Below, in pieces: positions 15,242 to 25,654 of a stretch of 64,000 nt of DNA. Made by a program: the position numbers and the translations under genes. How positions within the stretch are numbered: position 1 is the first letter of the stretch; each line of letters starts with the position of its first letter. This DNA comes from JADZEM01 sp046328125 (GTDB taxonomy: Bacteria; Chloroflexota; UBA6077; JACCZL01). The notes beneath the pieces were generated by a model that saw only the letters and a program-made list of their open reading frames with translations, was not told the origin of the DNA and searched no databases. The stretch lies in the NCBI GenBank assembly GCA_046328125.1, contig JAXLXF010000005.1:124001-188000 (forward strand), read 5' to 3'.

Positions 15242-16489
15242 ATGGCCATCGAGACCCGCGGAATGCTGGAGACCGACGACCCTGAGATCTGGTCGCTCCT
15301 CCAGCGCGATCACGTCCGACACAACCAGACCCTGAACTTCATCGCCAGCGAGAACTACGCCTCGCCGGCCGTCCTCCAGGCGCTCGCCTCGCACCTCAAC
15401 GCCAAGTACGCCGAGGGGTACCCCAAGGGGCGGTACTACCAGGGCGTGGCGCTGGCCGACGACATCGAGACGCTCGCCATCGAGCGGGCGAAGCAGCTGT
15501 TCGGCGCCGAGCACGCCAACGTCCAACCGCATTCTGGCAGCACCGCCAACATGGCGGCCTACTACGCCACCCTGGAGCTTGGCGACGGCATCCTGGGCAT
15601 GGATCTGTCGCACGGCGGGCACCTGACCCACGGCAGCCCGGTCAGCTTCTCGGGCAAGCAGTTCAGGTTCTCCTCGTACCACGTCGATCCAGAATCCCAC
15701 GTGATCGACTACGACGAAGTGGCTCGAATCGCCCGCGAGCAGCAGCCGAAGATGATCGTCGCTGGCGCATCGGCGTACCCGAGGGTGATCGACTGGGCAA
15801 GGTTCCGCGAGATCGCGGACGAGGTCGGCGCGCTGTTCATGGCCGACATGGCCCACATCGCCGGGCTCGTCGCGGCCGGCGTCCACCCGAGCCCGGTCCC
15901 CTACGCCGACATCGTCACCACCACCACCCACAAGTCGCTGCGCGGCCCCAGAGGCGGCCTGATCCTCAGCAAGGCGAAGCACGCCCGTGCCATCGACCGA
16001 GCTGTTTTCCCGATGCTCCAGGGCGGCCCGATCCTTGGAGCGGTGGCCGCGCGGGCGGTCTGCTTCCACGAGGCGATGCAGCCAGCGTTCAAGACGTACA
16101 GCGAGCAGGTAGTCAAGAACGCGAAGGCGCTGGCCGACGAGATGTGGGACCAGGGGCTGAGCCTGGTCTCCGGCGGCACGGACAACCACCTCCTCGTGCT
16201 GAGCTTGCTGGACCGCTCGTACACCGGAGCGAAGCTGGCGGAGTCGCTGGAGGCGGCGGGCATCATCACCAGTAAGTCCACCGTGCCGGGCGAAACGCGC
16301 TCGCCGCGCCAGACCAGCGGCGTGCGCTTCGGGACGCCAGCCCTGACGACCAGAGGCGCCACCGAGGATCAGATGCGCCACGTCGCGCGGGCGGTGGCGC
16401 GGATCGCCGGCGACCCGGACGACGCGACGCGCATCGACGAGGTCCGCGCCGAGATGCGCGGCATCGCGGACGCGCTCCAGGCGATCTGA
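15242..16489 (+). CDS. glyA: serine hydroxymethyltransferase
   Basis: This 415-residue PLP enzyme interconverts serine and glycine with tetrahydrofolate and is the main source of one-carbon units. The start ATG 15242 sits behind AGGAGG; the open frame further upstream is only repeat sequence. Typical blocks are visible: LNFIASENYAS, YAEGYPKGRYYQG, NVQPHSGSTANMAAYY, the DMAHIAGLVAAG region, and the PLP lysine in VTTTTHKSLRGPRGG. SGVRFGTPALTTRG is near the end. The nuclease-HPRT gene follows in the same direction after 28 bases, so the two are likely co-transcribed. Confidence 0.96.
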   Translation: MAIETRGMLETDDPEIWSLLQRDHVRHNQTLNFIASENYASPAVLQALASHLNAKYAEGYPKGRYYQGVALADDIETLAIERAKQLFGAEHANVQPHSGSTANMAAYYATLELGDGILGMDLSHGGHLTHGSPVSFSGKQFRFSSYHVDPESHVIDYDEVARIAREQQPKMIVAGASAYPRVIDWARFREIADEVGALFMADMAHIAGLVAAGVHPSPVPYADIVTTTTHKSLRGPRGGLILSKAKHARAIDRAVFPMLQGGPILGAVAARAVCFHEAMQPAFKTYSEQVVKNAKALADEMWDQGLSLVSGGTDNHLLVLSLLDRSYTGAKLAESLEAAGIITSKSTVPGETRSPRQTSGVRFGTPALTTRGATEDQMRHVARAVARIAGDPDDATRIDEVRAEMRGIADALQAI

Positions 16490-16517
16490 GGCAACCTATG
16501 GAGGACGGCGAGCGGCG

Positions 16518-17639
16518 GTGAGCACGACCCCCCACCCCGACACCCCCCTGGAGAGCGCGCAGCGCGAGGAGCTCCCCTCTCCCTCGCAAGGGGAACAGCA
16601 CGGGGTTGGGGGACAGCACGGGGGCGTCTCTTCCGTCAACGGCTCCGCTGACAGCTTCGAGCCGTCCATCGCCGGGACCGCCGACGGCGTCATCCCGCGC
16701 CCGCCCGACGCGCCGATCGTCTTCGCCCACCCGAGCGAGCGCGAGCTGGCGCGCATCTTCGACTTCTACCGCGTGCCGTGGACCTACGAGCCGCGGTCGT
16801 TCGTGCTCAAGGCGAAGGGCGAGCGCATCCTCGAGATGTTCAGCCCGGACTTCTACCTGCCAGAGCTCGATCTGTATCTGGAGCTGACCACGCTCCGACA
16901 GCGGCTGGTCACCAAGAAGAATCGCAAGCTACGGCTGCTCAAAGAGCTGTACCCCGACGTCAACGTGCGGCTGCTCTACCGCCGCGACTATCAGGAGCTG
17001 ATCGCCAAGTACGGCTACGGTCCGGACGAGGTCGAGTCCGCCGAGGCCGAGGCGTTCCGGGCCGAGGCCGGCGCCGACCGCATCCTGTTCAGCCAGTCCG
17101 AGATCGCCGCTGCCGTGAATCGACTTGGCGCACACATCACCGAGGCGTACGCCGGCCGGCCGCCGGTCATGGTCGGCGTGCTGAAGGGCGTGACGTTCTT
17201 CCTGGCCGACCTGATCCGCCAGATCGAGCTGCCGGTCGAGATCGACTTCATGGCCGTCTCGACCCTTGGCAAGGGTGGCGCGGTGCGGATCGTCAAAGAC
17301 CTGGATCTGGACATCACCGGCCGCCACGTCATCCTGGTCGAGGACATCGTGGACACGGGCATGACGCTCCGATACCTGCTCGGGCACCTCGAACGGTGGC
17401 GGCCGGCCAGCCTGGAGGTCTGCGCCCTGTTCGACAAGCGCACCCGCCGCCTCGCGGACGTCCCCATCGAGTACGTCGGCTTCGAGCTGGCGGACGAGTT
17501 CATCGTCGGGTACGGTCTGGACTACCACCAGCGCTACCGCAACCTGCCGTTCGTCGCCAGTCTCCGCCCCGAGCGCTACCGCCCCGCCGACCCGAGCGGC
17601 CAGGAGGCAGCGGTAGGCGCAATGAGGTCCGTGGACTGA
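16518..17639 (+). CDS. hypoxanthine phosphoribosyltransferase fused to an N-terminal nuclease-like domain
   Basis: The protein has 373 residues from GTG 16518. Residues 1-60 are low-complexity and largely encoded by a family B repeat. Residues 70-165 contain FSPDFYLPELDLYLELT followed by LVTKKNRKLRLLKELYPDVN. This resembles the D...ExK core and trailing Arg/Lys helix of VSR/DUF559-type PD-(D/E)XK folds, but ELT stands in place of ExK. Residues 187-355 are a full purine phosphoribosyltransferase: VGVLKGVTFFLADLI, the PRPP loop ILVEDIVDTGMTLRYLL, and VGYGLDYHQRYRNLPFV. Purine salvage is the safe function. The last codons and the TGA stop come from a family C repeat. The true start may lie downstream of the repeat-encoded part. 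Confidence 0.85.
   Translation: MSTTPHPDTPLESAQREELPSPSQGEQHGVGGQHGGVSSVNGSADSFEPSIAGTADGVIPRPPDAPIVFAHPSERELARIFDFYRVPWTYEPRSFVLKAKGERILEMFSPDFYLPELDLYLELTTLRQRLVTKKNRKLRLLKELYPDVNVRLLYRRDYQELIAKYGYGPDEVESAEAEAFRAEAGADRILFSQSEIAAAVNRLGAHITEAYAGRPPVMVGVLKGVTFFLADLIRQIELPVEIDFMAVSTLGKGGAVRIVKDLDLDITGRHVILVEDIVDTGMTLRYLLGHLERWRPASLEVCALFDKRTRRLADVPIEYVGFELADEFIVGYGLDYHQRYRNLPFVASLRPERYRPADPSGQEAAVGAMRSVD
16526..16626. repeat. family B repeat, copy 4 (inside coding sequence)
   Basis: A CCCCCCACCCCGACACCCCC run, then CCCCTCTCCCTCGCAAGGGG and repeated AGCACGGGG blocks, make up the first codons of the HPRT fusion gene. This is the longest and most degraded copy. It raises doubt over the annotated start. 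Confidence 0.6.
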
Positions 17640-17736
17640 AGTCCACGTCTACATTGGATCGTCGCTACGCGACGGTAGCGTGATCTCGGCGTCGCAGCGC
17701 GACGCCATGACTGTAGACGTGGGTTTCAACCCACGG
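17629..17736. repeat. family C four-hairpin element, copy 2
   Basis: This 108-bp copy has intact CCGTGGACTGAAGTCCACG and GTGGGTTTCAACCCACGG ends and inner hairpins GTCGCTACGCGAC and GCGTCGCAGCGCGACGC. Its GTGGACTGA supplies the last two sense codons and the stop of the HPRT gene. It also ends 8 bases before the converging thiolase stop, so it fills the whole gap between two genes. Confidence 0.9.
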
Positions 17737-17743
17737 ATAAGTG

Positions 17744-18982
<1,239 letters not shown>

Positions 18983-19081
18983 GGCATCCACCTCCCTGTG
19001 TCCCCATGTGCACGAGTCTGCGCTCGGGTCGTCGCCGCGATGCAGGACAGTAGGGTAGCCGGTTTCGGCGTCGCGCCGTCG

Positions 19082-19191
19082 CCGTGGACTGAAGTCCACG
19101 TCTACCATTGGACCGTCGCTACGCGACGGACGAAGAGGCTCCGGCGTGGCGTCGCCACGCACCGATGGTAGACGTGGGTTTCAACCCACGG
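19082..19191. repeat. family C four-hairpin element, copy 3
   Basis: This 110-bp copy lies in the divergent gap between thiolase and pcaC. Both ends are intact; the inner hairpins are GTCGCTACGCGAC and GCGTGGCGTCGCCACGC. The remainder of the 324-base gap holds a degraded G-rich family B-like run (19237-19258) and no other feature I recognise. Confidence 0.9.
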
Positions 19192-19306
19192 ACCGGGATG
19201 GCGTGCACGATGTTGCACGTCTCCACCTATCCATCGTCAGGGGGGTTGGGGGGTGGGGCTTCCCTCGGGTACCGTTGTAGGGCCGTGAGCTGCCAGGAGT
19301 GACGAG

Positions 19307-19711
19307 ATGAGCGACGCAGAGCCGCCGGGCGAATCGCGATACGAGGCCGGCATGAGGGTCCGCACCGAGGTGCTCGGCGCGGAGCACGTGGCCCGAGCGC
19401 AGGCCCGCATGTCCCCCCTCGACGCTGACTTCCAGCGCTGGATCACCGAGTCGGCCTGGGGCGGCGTCTGGACGAGGCCGGGCCTGGACCGGCGGACTCG
19501 CAGTCTGGTCACCATCGCGATCCTGGCCGGGCTCGGACGCCACGAGGAGCTGGAGCTGCACTTTCGGGCGAGCAAGAATATCGGCGTAGACCCGAAGGAG
19601 ATCGCCGAAGTGCTGATGCATGTCGGAGTGTACGCGGGCGTGCCGGCCGCGAACCGCGCGTTCGCCCTCGCCAAGGCTATCCTGGACATCCCAGAGGAGG
19701 ACCGATCGTGA
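19307..19711 (+). CDS. pcaC: 4-carboxymuconolactone decarboxylase
   Basis: This 134-residue AhpD-fold enzyme converts gamma-carboxymuconolactone to beta-ketoadipate enol-lactone in protocatechuate breakdown. LVTIAILAGLGRHEELELHF and EIAEVLMHVGVYAGVPAANR are the family signature, and the length is normal. The stop overlaps the pcaH start (GTGA), so the two are coupled. Together with the next two genes it provides ring cleavage and one later step. The cycloisomerase PcaB and hydrolase PcaD are not in the window. Confidence 0.92.
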   Translation: MSDAEPPGESRYEAGMRVRTEVLGAEHVARAQARMSPLDADFQRWITESAWGGVWTRPGLDRRTRSLVTIAILAGLGRHEELELHFRASKNIGVDPKEIAEVLMHVGVYAGVPAANRAFALAKAILDIPEEDRS

Positions 19712-20460
19712 CGACGCTGACGACGACGATTGGCCAGATCGTACGTGGGGACCGCGAGGTGTTCCCGCCGTACCTATACGCGGCGTACCAGTCTACGAAG
19801 CTGCGCTCGCCCCAGCTGGAGCTGGTGGAGGTGCCGCTCACCCTCTCCGAGCTAACCGGGCCGGGACCGGTCATCAGCCGTGTCACCCCCGAGGACGCCG
19901 ACATGACCCGCAACAGCGGGACCGGCGGCGAGGCGATCGGCCAGCGGATCATCGTGACCGGCCGCGTGCTCGACGAGCGCGGCCGGCCGATCCCGAACAC
20001 GCTGTTGGAGATCTGGCAGGCGAACGCCGCCGGCCGCTACATCCATAAGAACGACCAGTGGCCCGGCCCGCTGGACCCCAACTTCCTGGGTATCGGCCGG
20101 ACCCTCACGGATGCCGACGGCGTCTACCGCTTCCTGACCGTCCGGCCCGGCATCTATCCCTGGAAGAACCACCCGAACGCCTGGCGGCCGGCCCACATTC
20201 ACTTCGCCCTCTTCGGCTCGTCGCTGGTCTCTCGGCTGGTGACCCAGATGTACTTCCCGGACGACCCGATGCTCGGGATGGACCCGATCTTCAACGGGGT
20301 GCCGACCGACGCCGCCCGCCAGCGCATGATGTCGTGGTACGACCATGACGTCACCGAGCAGGAGTGGGCGCTCGGCTACCGCTGGGACATCGTGCTCCAC
20401 GGCCCGGAGGCGACGCCCTTTGACGAGCAGTGGCCTGCGCCATTGGAGGACGGTCGATGA
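19708..20460 (+). CDS. pcaH: protocatechuate 3,4-dioxygenase beta subunit
   Basis: This 250-residue iron(III) intradiol dioxygenase subunit cleaves the ring of protocatechuate to beta-carboxy-muconate. The iron site can be traced: a Tyr in PGIYPWKNH, a Tyr in TQMYFPDDP region, and the two His in RPAHIHF. ITVTGRVLDERGRPIPNTLLEIWQANAAGRY-type sequence marks the domain core. The start is GTG 19708, overlapping pcaC; the stop overlaps the pcaG start (ATGA). Being downstream of pcaC rather than separate suggests one transcript for the pathway. Confidence 0.93.
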   Translation: MTTLTTTIGQIVRGDREVFPPYLYAAYQSTKLRSPQLELVEVPLTLSELTGPGPVISRVTPEDADMTRNSGTGGEAIGQRIIVTGRVLDERGRPIPNTLLEIWQANAAGRYIHKNDQWPGPLDPNFLGIGRTLTDADGVYRFLTVRPGIYPWKNHPNAWRPAHIHFALFGSSLVSRLVTQMYFPDDPMLGMDPIFNGVPTDAARQRMMSWYDHDVTEQEWALGYRWDIVLHGPEATPFDEQWPAPLEDGR

Positions 20461-21044
20461 GCGCCCAGCAGACGCTCGGCGTCACCCCCACCCAGACCAT
20501 CGGGCCGTTCTTCGCGCCAGCCCTGCTCCGAGACGTTCAGAACGTGCTGACGACTGATTCGACAGAAGGCGAGCGAATCAGAGTCGAAGGCAAAGTGATC
20601 GACGGCGCCGGCGCCGTGGTGCCTGACGCTATGGTCGAGATCTGGCAGGCCAACGGGCACGGGCGGTTCAACCACCCCCGCGACACCCGCGACCTGCCGC
20701 TCGACCCCGCGTTCACCGGATTTGGCCGCTCCGGCACCGACGACGCTGGCGTCTTCTGGTTCGAGACGGTCAAGCCCGGCGCCGTCCCATTCGACCAGGA
20801 TGGGCGGATGCAGGCGCCGCACCTCTCGGTGATCGTCCACGCCCGAGGGATGCTGAACCACGCCCAGACCCGGATCTACTTCGAGGACGAGGCCGCCAAC
20901 GCCGACGACCCGATCCTGGCGCTGGTGCCAGCCAATCGGCGTGCCACCCTGATCGCGAAACGCGACGAGGCAGACGGCGTTGTCGTCTACCGCCTGGACA
21001 TCGTGCTCCAGGGGCGCGGCGAGACGGTCTTCTTCAACATCTGA
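20457..21044 (+). CDS. pcaG: protocatechuate 3,4-dioxygenase alpha subunit
   Basis: This 195-residue partner of PcaH shares the intradiol fold (TPTQTIGPFFAPAL, AMVEIWQANGHGRFNHP, HLSVIVHARGMLNHAQTRIYF) but lacks the iron-binding His pair, as alpha subunits do. ATG 20457 overlaps the pcaH stop. The C-terminus DIVLQGRGETVFFNI is the usual end. A strong hairpin 15 bases after the stop closes the operon. Confidence 0.93.
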   Translation: MSAQQTLGVTPTQTIGPFFAPALLRDVQNVLTTDSTEGERIRVEGKVIDGAGAVVPDAMVEIWQANGHGRFNHPRDTRDLPLDPAFTGFGRSGTDDAGVFWFETVKPGAVPFDQDGRMQAPHLSVIVHARGMLNHAQTRIYFEDEAANADDPILALVPANRRATLIAKRDEADGVVVYRLDIVLQGRGETVFFNI

Positions 21045-21059
21045 CCGGCCCACAAAGAA

Positions 21060-21091
21060 GCGGCCTGGAAAGCTTGCGCCCTCCAGGCCGC
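21060..21091 (+). terminator. terminator after pcaG
   Basis: GCGGCCTGGA and TCCAGGCCGC form a 10-bp perfect stem with a 12-base loop, followed by TCTATC. It ends the pcaCHG operon. The remaining gap to dtd (to 21412) shows nothing else I can identify beyond a duplicated CCCGAAGGG stretch. Confidence 0.7.
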
Positions 21092-21412
21092 TCTATCAGT
21101 CGAGAGCTGGCCGCGACCGTCGCCGTGCTCTACCTGACGCTGCATCTCCCCGAAGGGCCGGTCCGCCGCGTCCGCCGCCGCTCCCCGAAGGGCGCGCCGC
21201 ATCTGACATCGACACTCTATCATCTCGCCGCTCGCCCGTCTACACCTTTTGCCGGATCCGGAAGGCCGGTGGGGCCGCTGTGATGCGTCTGTGACAGAAG
21301 ATGCGGTTCAGCCCTCGCGATGGCATCGATGGCCCGCATCTGGCACCATCCTGACCGACAGCTACACATCATCGTGACCGACAACCACACGAGGCGGGGG
21401 AGCAGGAGTGCC

Positions 21413-21862
21413 ATGCGAGCGGTCTGTCAGCGCGTCAGTCGAGCCAGTGTCACCGTCGACGGCGAAGTCGTGGGCGCTATCGGGGCTGGCTGGCTGGTGC
21501 TGCTCGGCGTCGGGCCGAACGACGACGATGCCACCGCCGCCCGCATGGCCGACAAGATCGTCGGGCTGCGCGTGTTCGAGGACGAGGCCGGCAAGATGAA
21601 CCGCGCACTGCTGGACGTCGGCGGCGAGCTGCTGGTGGTCTCGCAGTTCACCCTCTATGCCGACACGTCGCGTGGCCGCCGGCCCGGCTTCACCTACGCC
21701 GCGCCTCCTGCCGTCGCCGAGCCGCTGGTTGAGCGGTTCGCGTCGCTGGTCCGCGAGCGGGGCGTCACCGTCCAAAGCGGACGCTTCGGCGCGCAGATGG
21801 CCGTCGAGCTGGTCAACGACGGTCCGGTGACCATTGTCCTCACCGACGAGGGGACAGCCTAA
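21413..21862 (+). CDS. dtd: D-aminoacyl-tRNA deacylase
   Basis: This 149-residue protein edits D-amino acids, and glycine mischarged on tRNA-Ala, off tRNA. The start MRAVCQRVSRASVTVDGE is the family N-terminus; an upstream in-frame ATG at 21320 gives an implausible extension. Active-site motifs are SQFTLYAD (residues 78-85) and the C-terminal NDGPVTIVL. The length is normal. It converges on the hybrid kinase gene and overlaps it by 4 bases (CTAA). Confidence 0.95.
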   Translation: MRAVCQRVSRASVTVDGEVVGAIGAGWLVLLGVGPNDDDATAARMADKIVGLRVFEDEAGKMNRALLDVGGELLVVSQFTLYADTSRGRRPGFTYAAPPAVAEPLVERFASLVRERGVTVQSGRFGAQMAVELVNDGPVTIVLTDEGTA

Positions 21863-24800
21863 GATGCGATGGATGCCCCGTCCGCGCTGGCCCATTCTTC
21901 GAGGACGGCCGCCAGCTCGTGCTGGCGAACTGGCTTGCTGAGGTAGGCGTCCATGCCGGCCGCCACGCACCGCTCGCGGTCGCCTTCCATTGCCGAAGCG
22001 GTCATCGCGATGATCGGCGTGTGCCGCCTGCCCTCCTCGGCCAGCCTGATCAGCGCCGTCGCTTCGTAGCCGTCCATGCCGGGCATCTGGCAGTCCATCA
22101 GGACGGCAGCGTACGCGGTCCGCTGGACCGTCTCCACGGCTTCACGACCGCTCGCGACGAGATCGACCTGATATCCCAGCTTCGCCAACATCCGTCCGGC
22201 GACTTTCTGATTCACCAGGTTGTCCTCCGCCACGAGGATGCGAAGGCCGGCAGCCATCTGTGGCAGCACGCCGTGATTCTCGACGTTGCTCGCCAGCCGC
22301 TTGCCGCTGTCACCTGAACCGCCACACAACAACTCCGCCAGACAGCCGTGAAGCTGTGACGGACGGATCGGCCGGCTGAGGTGCCCGTCCGCGAGGCTCC
22401 GGCTGGCCGCGGAGAGCGGCTGTCCCAGCGGCGTCACGAGCAGGATCCGCGACGCTCCGAGCTCGGCGCTAGACCGCACGGCCTGGGCTGCCCCGTCACG
22501 CTCCTCCGGCGATTCCAGATCGAGTATCACCGCTTCGGCCGGCGCCGGCGCGGCGACGGACAGTCGGTACAGGGCCGCCGCCATGCTTGGCGCGGTCGAG
22601 ACGGCGACGCCCCACGATTCGAGCTGGTCTCTGAGGAGCTCGCGGTTCGCCGGGCTGTCGCTCACCAGCAGGACGCGCCGGCCGCGAATCACCCGGACCG
22701 GAGCGAGCTCGGCCTCGGCCGCCTGGTCGTGAGCCAGCCGGATGGTGAACCAGAACGTACTGCCCGCGCCCTCGTCGCTCTCAACGCCGATCTCTCCACC
22801 CATCGCCTCCACCAGACGCTTCGAGATGGCGAGGCCCAGGCCGGTGCCGCCGTAATGTCGCGTCGTCGAGCTGTCCGCCTGCACGAACGGCTGGAACAGC
22901 CGCGACACCACGTCGGGCGCGATGCCGATCCCAGTGTCGATCACGTCGAAGCGGACCACCGCCTTGCCGTCCTCGGCCTCGTCGTCCGTCAGGTAGGCGC
23001 GAATCGTGACGCCGCCGGTCCGGGTGAACTTCACGGCGTTGCTCGCGAGATTTGACAGGATCTGCCGCACGCGTCCGACGTCTCCGACGAACCGCGTGGT
23101 GTCAGGGATCTCCACCAGCGTTGCCAGTTCCAGATGCTTCGCCATCGCCTGACTGCTCAGCAGGCCTGCGACCTCCTCAGCAATCGAGCGGGGATCGCAC
23201 GGGACCGACTCCAGATCCAGGTGACCGGCCATGATCTTCGAGTAGTCCAGGATGTCGTTGATGATCTGAAGCAGCGCCTCGCCACTCACCCGAATCGTCT
23301 CGACGCACTCGAGCTGCTCGGGGCTGAGGGGACTGTCCTGCACCAGGCCGGTCATGCCGATGATGCCATTGAGCGGGGTGCGAATCTCGTGCGACATCGT
23401 CGCCAGGAACTCGGATTTCGCCTTGCTGGCCTGCTCGGCCGCTTCGGCCAGGCTGTTCGCCCGTCGCAGCGCAGCCTCGAGCTCGGCGTTCGTACTTCGA
23501 AGCCGCTGCTCGGCCAGCACCGACTCTGTCAGGTCCATCGCCACGCCGACCGCCCGAATCGGGCTGCCATCCTCGCCCAGCACTGTCCGGCCGCTCGACA
23601 CCACCCAGCGGATCTCCCCACTCGGCAGCACGATGCGAAACCGCGTCGCTGGGGCCAGGCCGGCGCGCAGCGTCCGGTCCAGCGCGTCGTGGACGAGCGG
23701 CCGGTCCTCCGAATGAACCTGGGCCAACAGGGAGCTGACCGTGTGATGCTTGTCTTCGGCAAGTCCGAAGATCGTCTTGCAGCGCGCATCCCCTCGAAAC
23801 TCACGGCTTGCCAGATCCAGGACCCAGGTGCCCATTGAGGCCGTCGCGATGGCGACGCGCAAGTCCTGTTCGCGATCCCGAAGTGCCGCCTCGGCGCGGG
23901 TCCGCTCGGTGACGTCCAGGACGCCGCCAATCGCTCGAAACGCCGATCCGTCCTCGGCGCGGATGAAATGCCCTCGGTCGAGCACATCCGCGTACGTCCC
24001 GTTCCCGCGACGGAATCGGTACTCACCGGACCACTCACCGGCTCCGCCATCGCAGGCCGCTCGGAATCCGACGATCACACGGTCACGGTCGGCCGGGTGG
24101 ATGAAGTCGTACCAGCTGGCGAGCGTCGCGCCGGCGGTCTCCGGGTCGTGACCGAAGGTGCTTCGCAGGCCCTCGCTCCACCAGCGGATACCAGTACTGA
24201 GATCCCAATCCCAGAGCACGTCGCTCGTCGCCCCGGCGATGCTGCGAAACCGCTCCTCGCTCTCGCGGAGCGACGTTTCGGCCTGCCGCAGCGCGGTCAC
24301 GTCAGTCGCGATGCCGACGACCCGGTACACGGTGCCGTGCTCGTCGCAGACCGGGAAGGCGCGGTCGTGGACGCAGCGAATCTCGCCATCCGGACGCACG
24401 ATCCGGTACCGCGCGTCATAGCCGTCGATCGCCTGTCGAGGCAGGACGTGCTCCTGGAAGTGCGGCAGGTCGTCGGGGTGGACCGCGTTGAGCCACGATT
24501 GTGGCTCGGCGTACAGGCTCTCCATGGTCCGGCCCCAGATGCGCTCATAGGCCGGGCTGACGTACAGAATCGCTTCGTCCTTGACGTCCATCATCCAGAA
24601 GACCTGGTCCACGTGCTCGGCAAACTGACGCAGCCGTTCGTCGCTCTCGGCGAGTGCTCGCTCCGCCTGGACCCGGGCGGTGATGTTGCGCGACACCGAC
24701 GATGCGCCGATCACCGCGCCACTCGGACCCCGAATTGGTGACACTGTCACCGCCACGTGCACGCGCTGTCCGTCCCTGGTGACGCGCACGGTCTCGAACG

Positions 24801-25425
24801 GCTCGATGGACTCGCCGCGCATGATCTGGACAAAACGGCTTTGCCGCTGCTCCCGTTGGTCAGTGGGCACCAGAAGTGACGCGGGCTTCCCGATGATCTC
24901 GTCCGCCGCATACCCGTACAGGCGCGCCGCGCCGGCGTTCCAGGTGGTGACGCGATCGTCCAGGTCGGTGCTGTAGATGACGGCATCGGAAGAATCGACG
25001 ATCGCCGCGAGGTGCCGTTCCGCCTCGGTCGCATTCTCGACCGCGAGCGCCTCGGCGACGATGATGGTCGCGCCGATCACGGCGCCGGCCGTATCACGGG
25101 TCGGCTGGTAGCTGACCGAACGACGCCAGCGCGTCCCTGGCGCTTCGACGGACTCGCCGCTGATCTCATGTGCCGCAAACGGCTCGCCCAGGAGCACGAC
25201 CGAGCTGAGGATCGCGGTCGCCTCGTCTCCGAGCCAGGGCAGCGCCTCGACAACTGGTCGCCCGACGCACGCGCTGGCCGGCTCGCCGCGCAGTGCGGCG
25301 AGCGAGTCATTGACGCCGAGGCACCGCAGCTCCCGGTCGCAGAACGCGATGCCCACCGGTACGGCGTCGAGCAGCGAGCCGAGGAACGGGAGCAAGTCGA
25401 TCACGTCGGGTGGCGCGGAAGCCAT
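21859..25425 (-). CDS. multi-PAS hybrid sensor histidine kinase with two receivers
   Basis: The protein has about 1188 residues from ATG 25425 (AAGGA upstream; ATG 25464 is an alternative). In order: five PAS domains (LLDAVPVGIAFCD; IVDSSDAVIYSTD; HVDQVFWMMDV; GATSDVLWDWD; ASMGTWVLDL), a short coiled coil, a HisKA domain with the phospho-His in ATMSHEIRTPLNG, a HATPase domain (NAVKFTRTGG, DTGIGIAPDVV, GGTGLGLAISKRLVE), a degenerate receiver (VLLVSDSPANRELL) and a full receiver (VAEDNLVNQ, phospho-Asp in LMDCQMPGMDG, Lys in YLSKPVR). No transmembrane segment is visible, so it should sense a soluble signal such as redox or a ligand. There is no Hpt domain, and no partner regulator lies nearby. 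Confidence 0.93.
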   Translation of the reverse strand: MASAPPDVIDLLPFLGSLLDAVPVGIAFCDRELRCLGVNDSLAALRGEPASACVGRPVVEALPWLGDEATAILSSVVLLGEPFAAHEISGESVEAPGTRWRRSVSYQPTRDTAGAVIGATIIVAEALAVENATEAERHLAAIVDSSDAVIYSTDLDDRVTTWNAGAARLYGYAADEIIGKPASLLVPTDQREQRQSRFVQIMRGESIEPFETVRVTRDGQRVHVAVTVSPIRGPSGAVIGASSVSRNITARVQAERALAESDERLRQFAEHVDQVFWMMDVKDEAILYVSPAYERIWGRTMESLYAEPQSWLNAVHPDDLPHFQEHVLPRQAIDGYDARYRIVRPDGEIRCVHDRAFPVCDEHGTVYRVVGIATDVTALRQAETSLRESEERFRSIAGATSDVLWDWDLSTGIRWWSEGLRSTFGHDPETAGATLASWYDFIHPADRDRVIVGFRAACDGGAGEWSGEYRFRRGNGTYADVLDRGHFIRAEDGSAFRAIGGVLDVTERTRAEAALRDREQDLRVAIATASMGTWVLDLASREFRGDARCKTIFGLAEDKHHTVSSLLAQVHSEDRPLVHDALDRTLRAGLAPATRFRIVLPSGEIRWVVSSGRTVLGEDGSPIRAVGVAMDLTESVLAEQRLRSTNAELEAALRRANSLAEAAEQASKAKSEFLATMSHEIRTPLNGIIGMTGLVQDSPLSPEQLECVETIRVSGEALLQIINDILDYSKIMAGHLDLESVPCDPRSIAEEVAGLLSSQAMAKHLELATLVEIPDTTRFVGDVGRVRQILSNLASNAVKFTRTGGVTIRAYLTDDEAEDGKAVVRFDVIDTGIGIAPDVVSRLFQPFVQADSSTTRHYGGTGLGLAISKRLVEAMGGEIGVESDEGAGSTFWFTIRLAHDQAAEAELAPVRVIRGRRVLLVSDSPANRELLRDQLESWGVAVSTAPSMAAALYRLSVAAPAPAEAVILDLESPEERDGAAQAVRSSAELGASRILLVTPLGQPLSAASRSLADGHLSRPIRPSQLHGCLAELLCGGSGDSGKRLASNVENHGVLPQMAAGLRILVAEDNLVNQKVAGRMLAKLGYQVDLVASGREAVETVQRTAYAAVLMDCQMPGMDGYEATALIRLAEEGRRHTPIIAMTASAMEGDRERCVAAGMDAYLSKPVRQHELAAVLEEWASADGASIAS

Positions 25426-25654
25426 GCTTCTCAGATCCTTGGGTATCGCTGCGTTGATAGCCATGCAGTAGATGAAACGTTGCGAGCAAGAATCAGGTGA
25501 CGCCGCATGAAGCTCGTGGTGGTGTAGACTCCGCTCCCGTGAGGAGGCCGTACGTGCCAGTTGGATTGTGGGTCGATTGCGCCCTGCCCCGTGTGATCGA
25601 CGGCGCCACGACGATGGCGCGCCCACCCACGTCACTGCGTAGGTGGTCACGACG

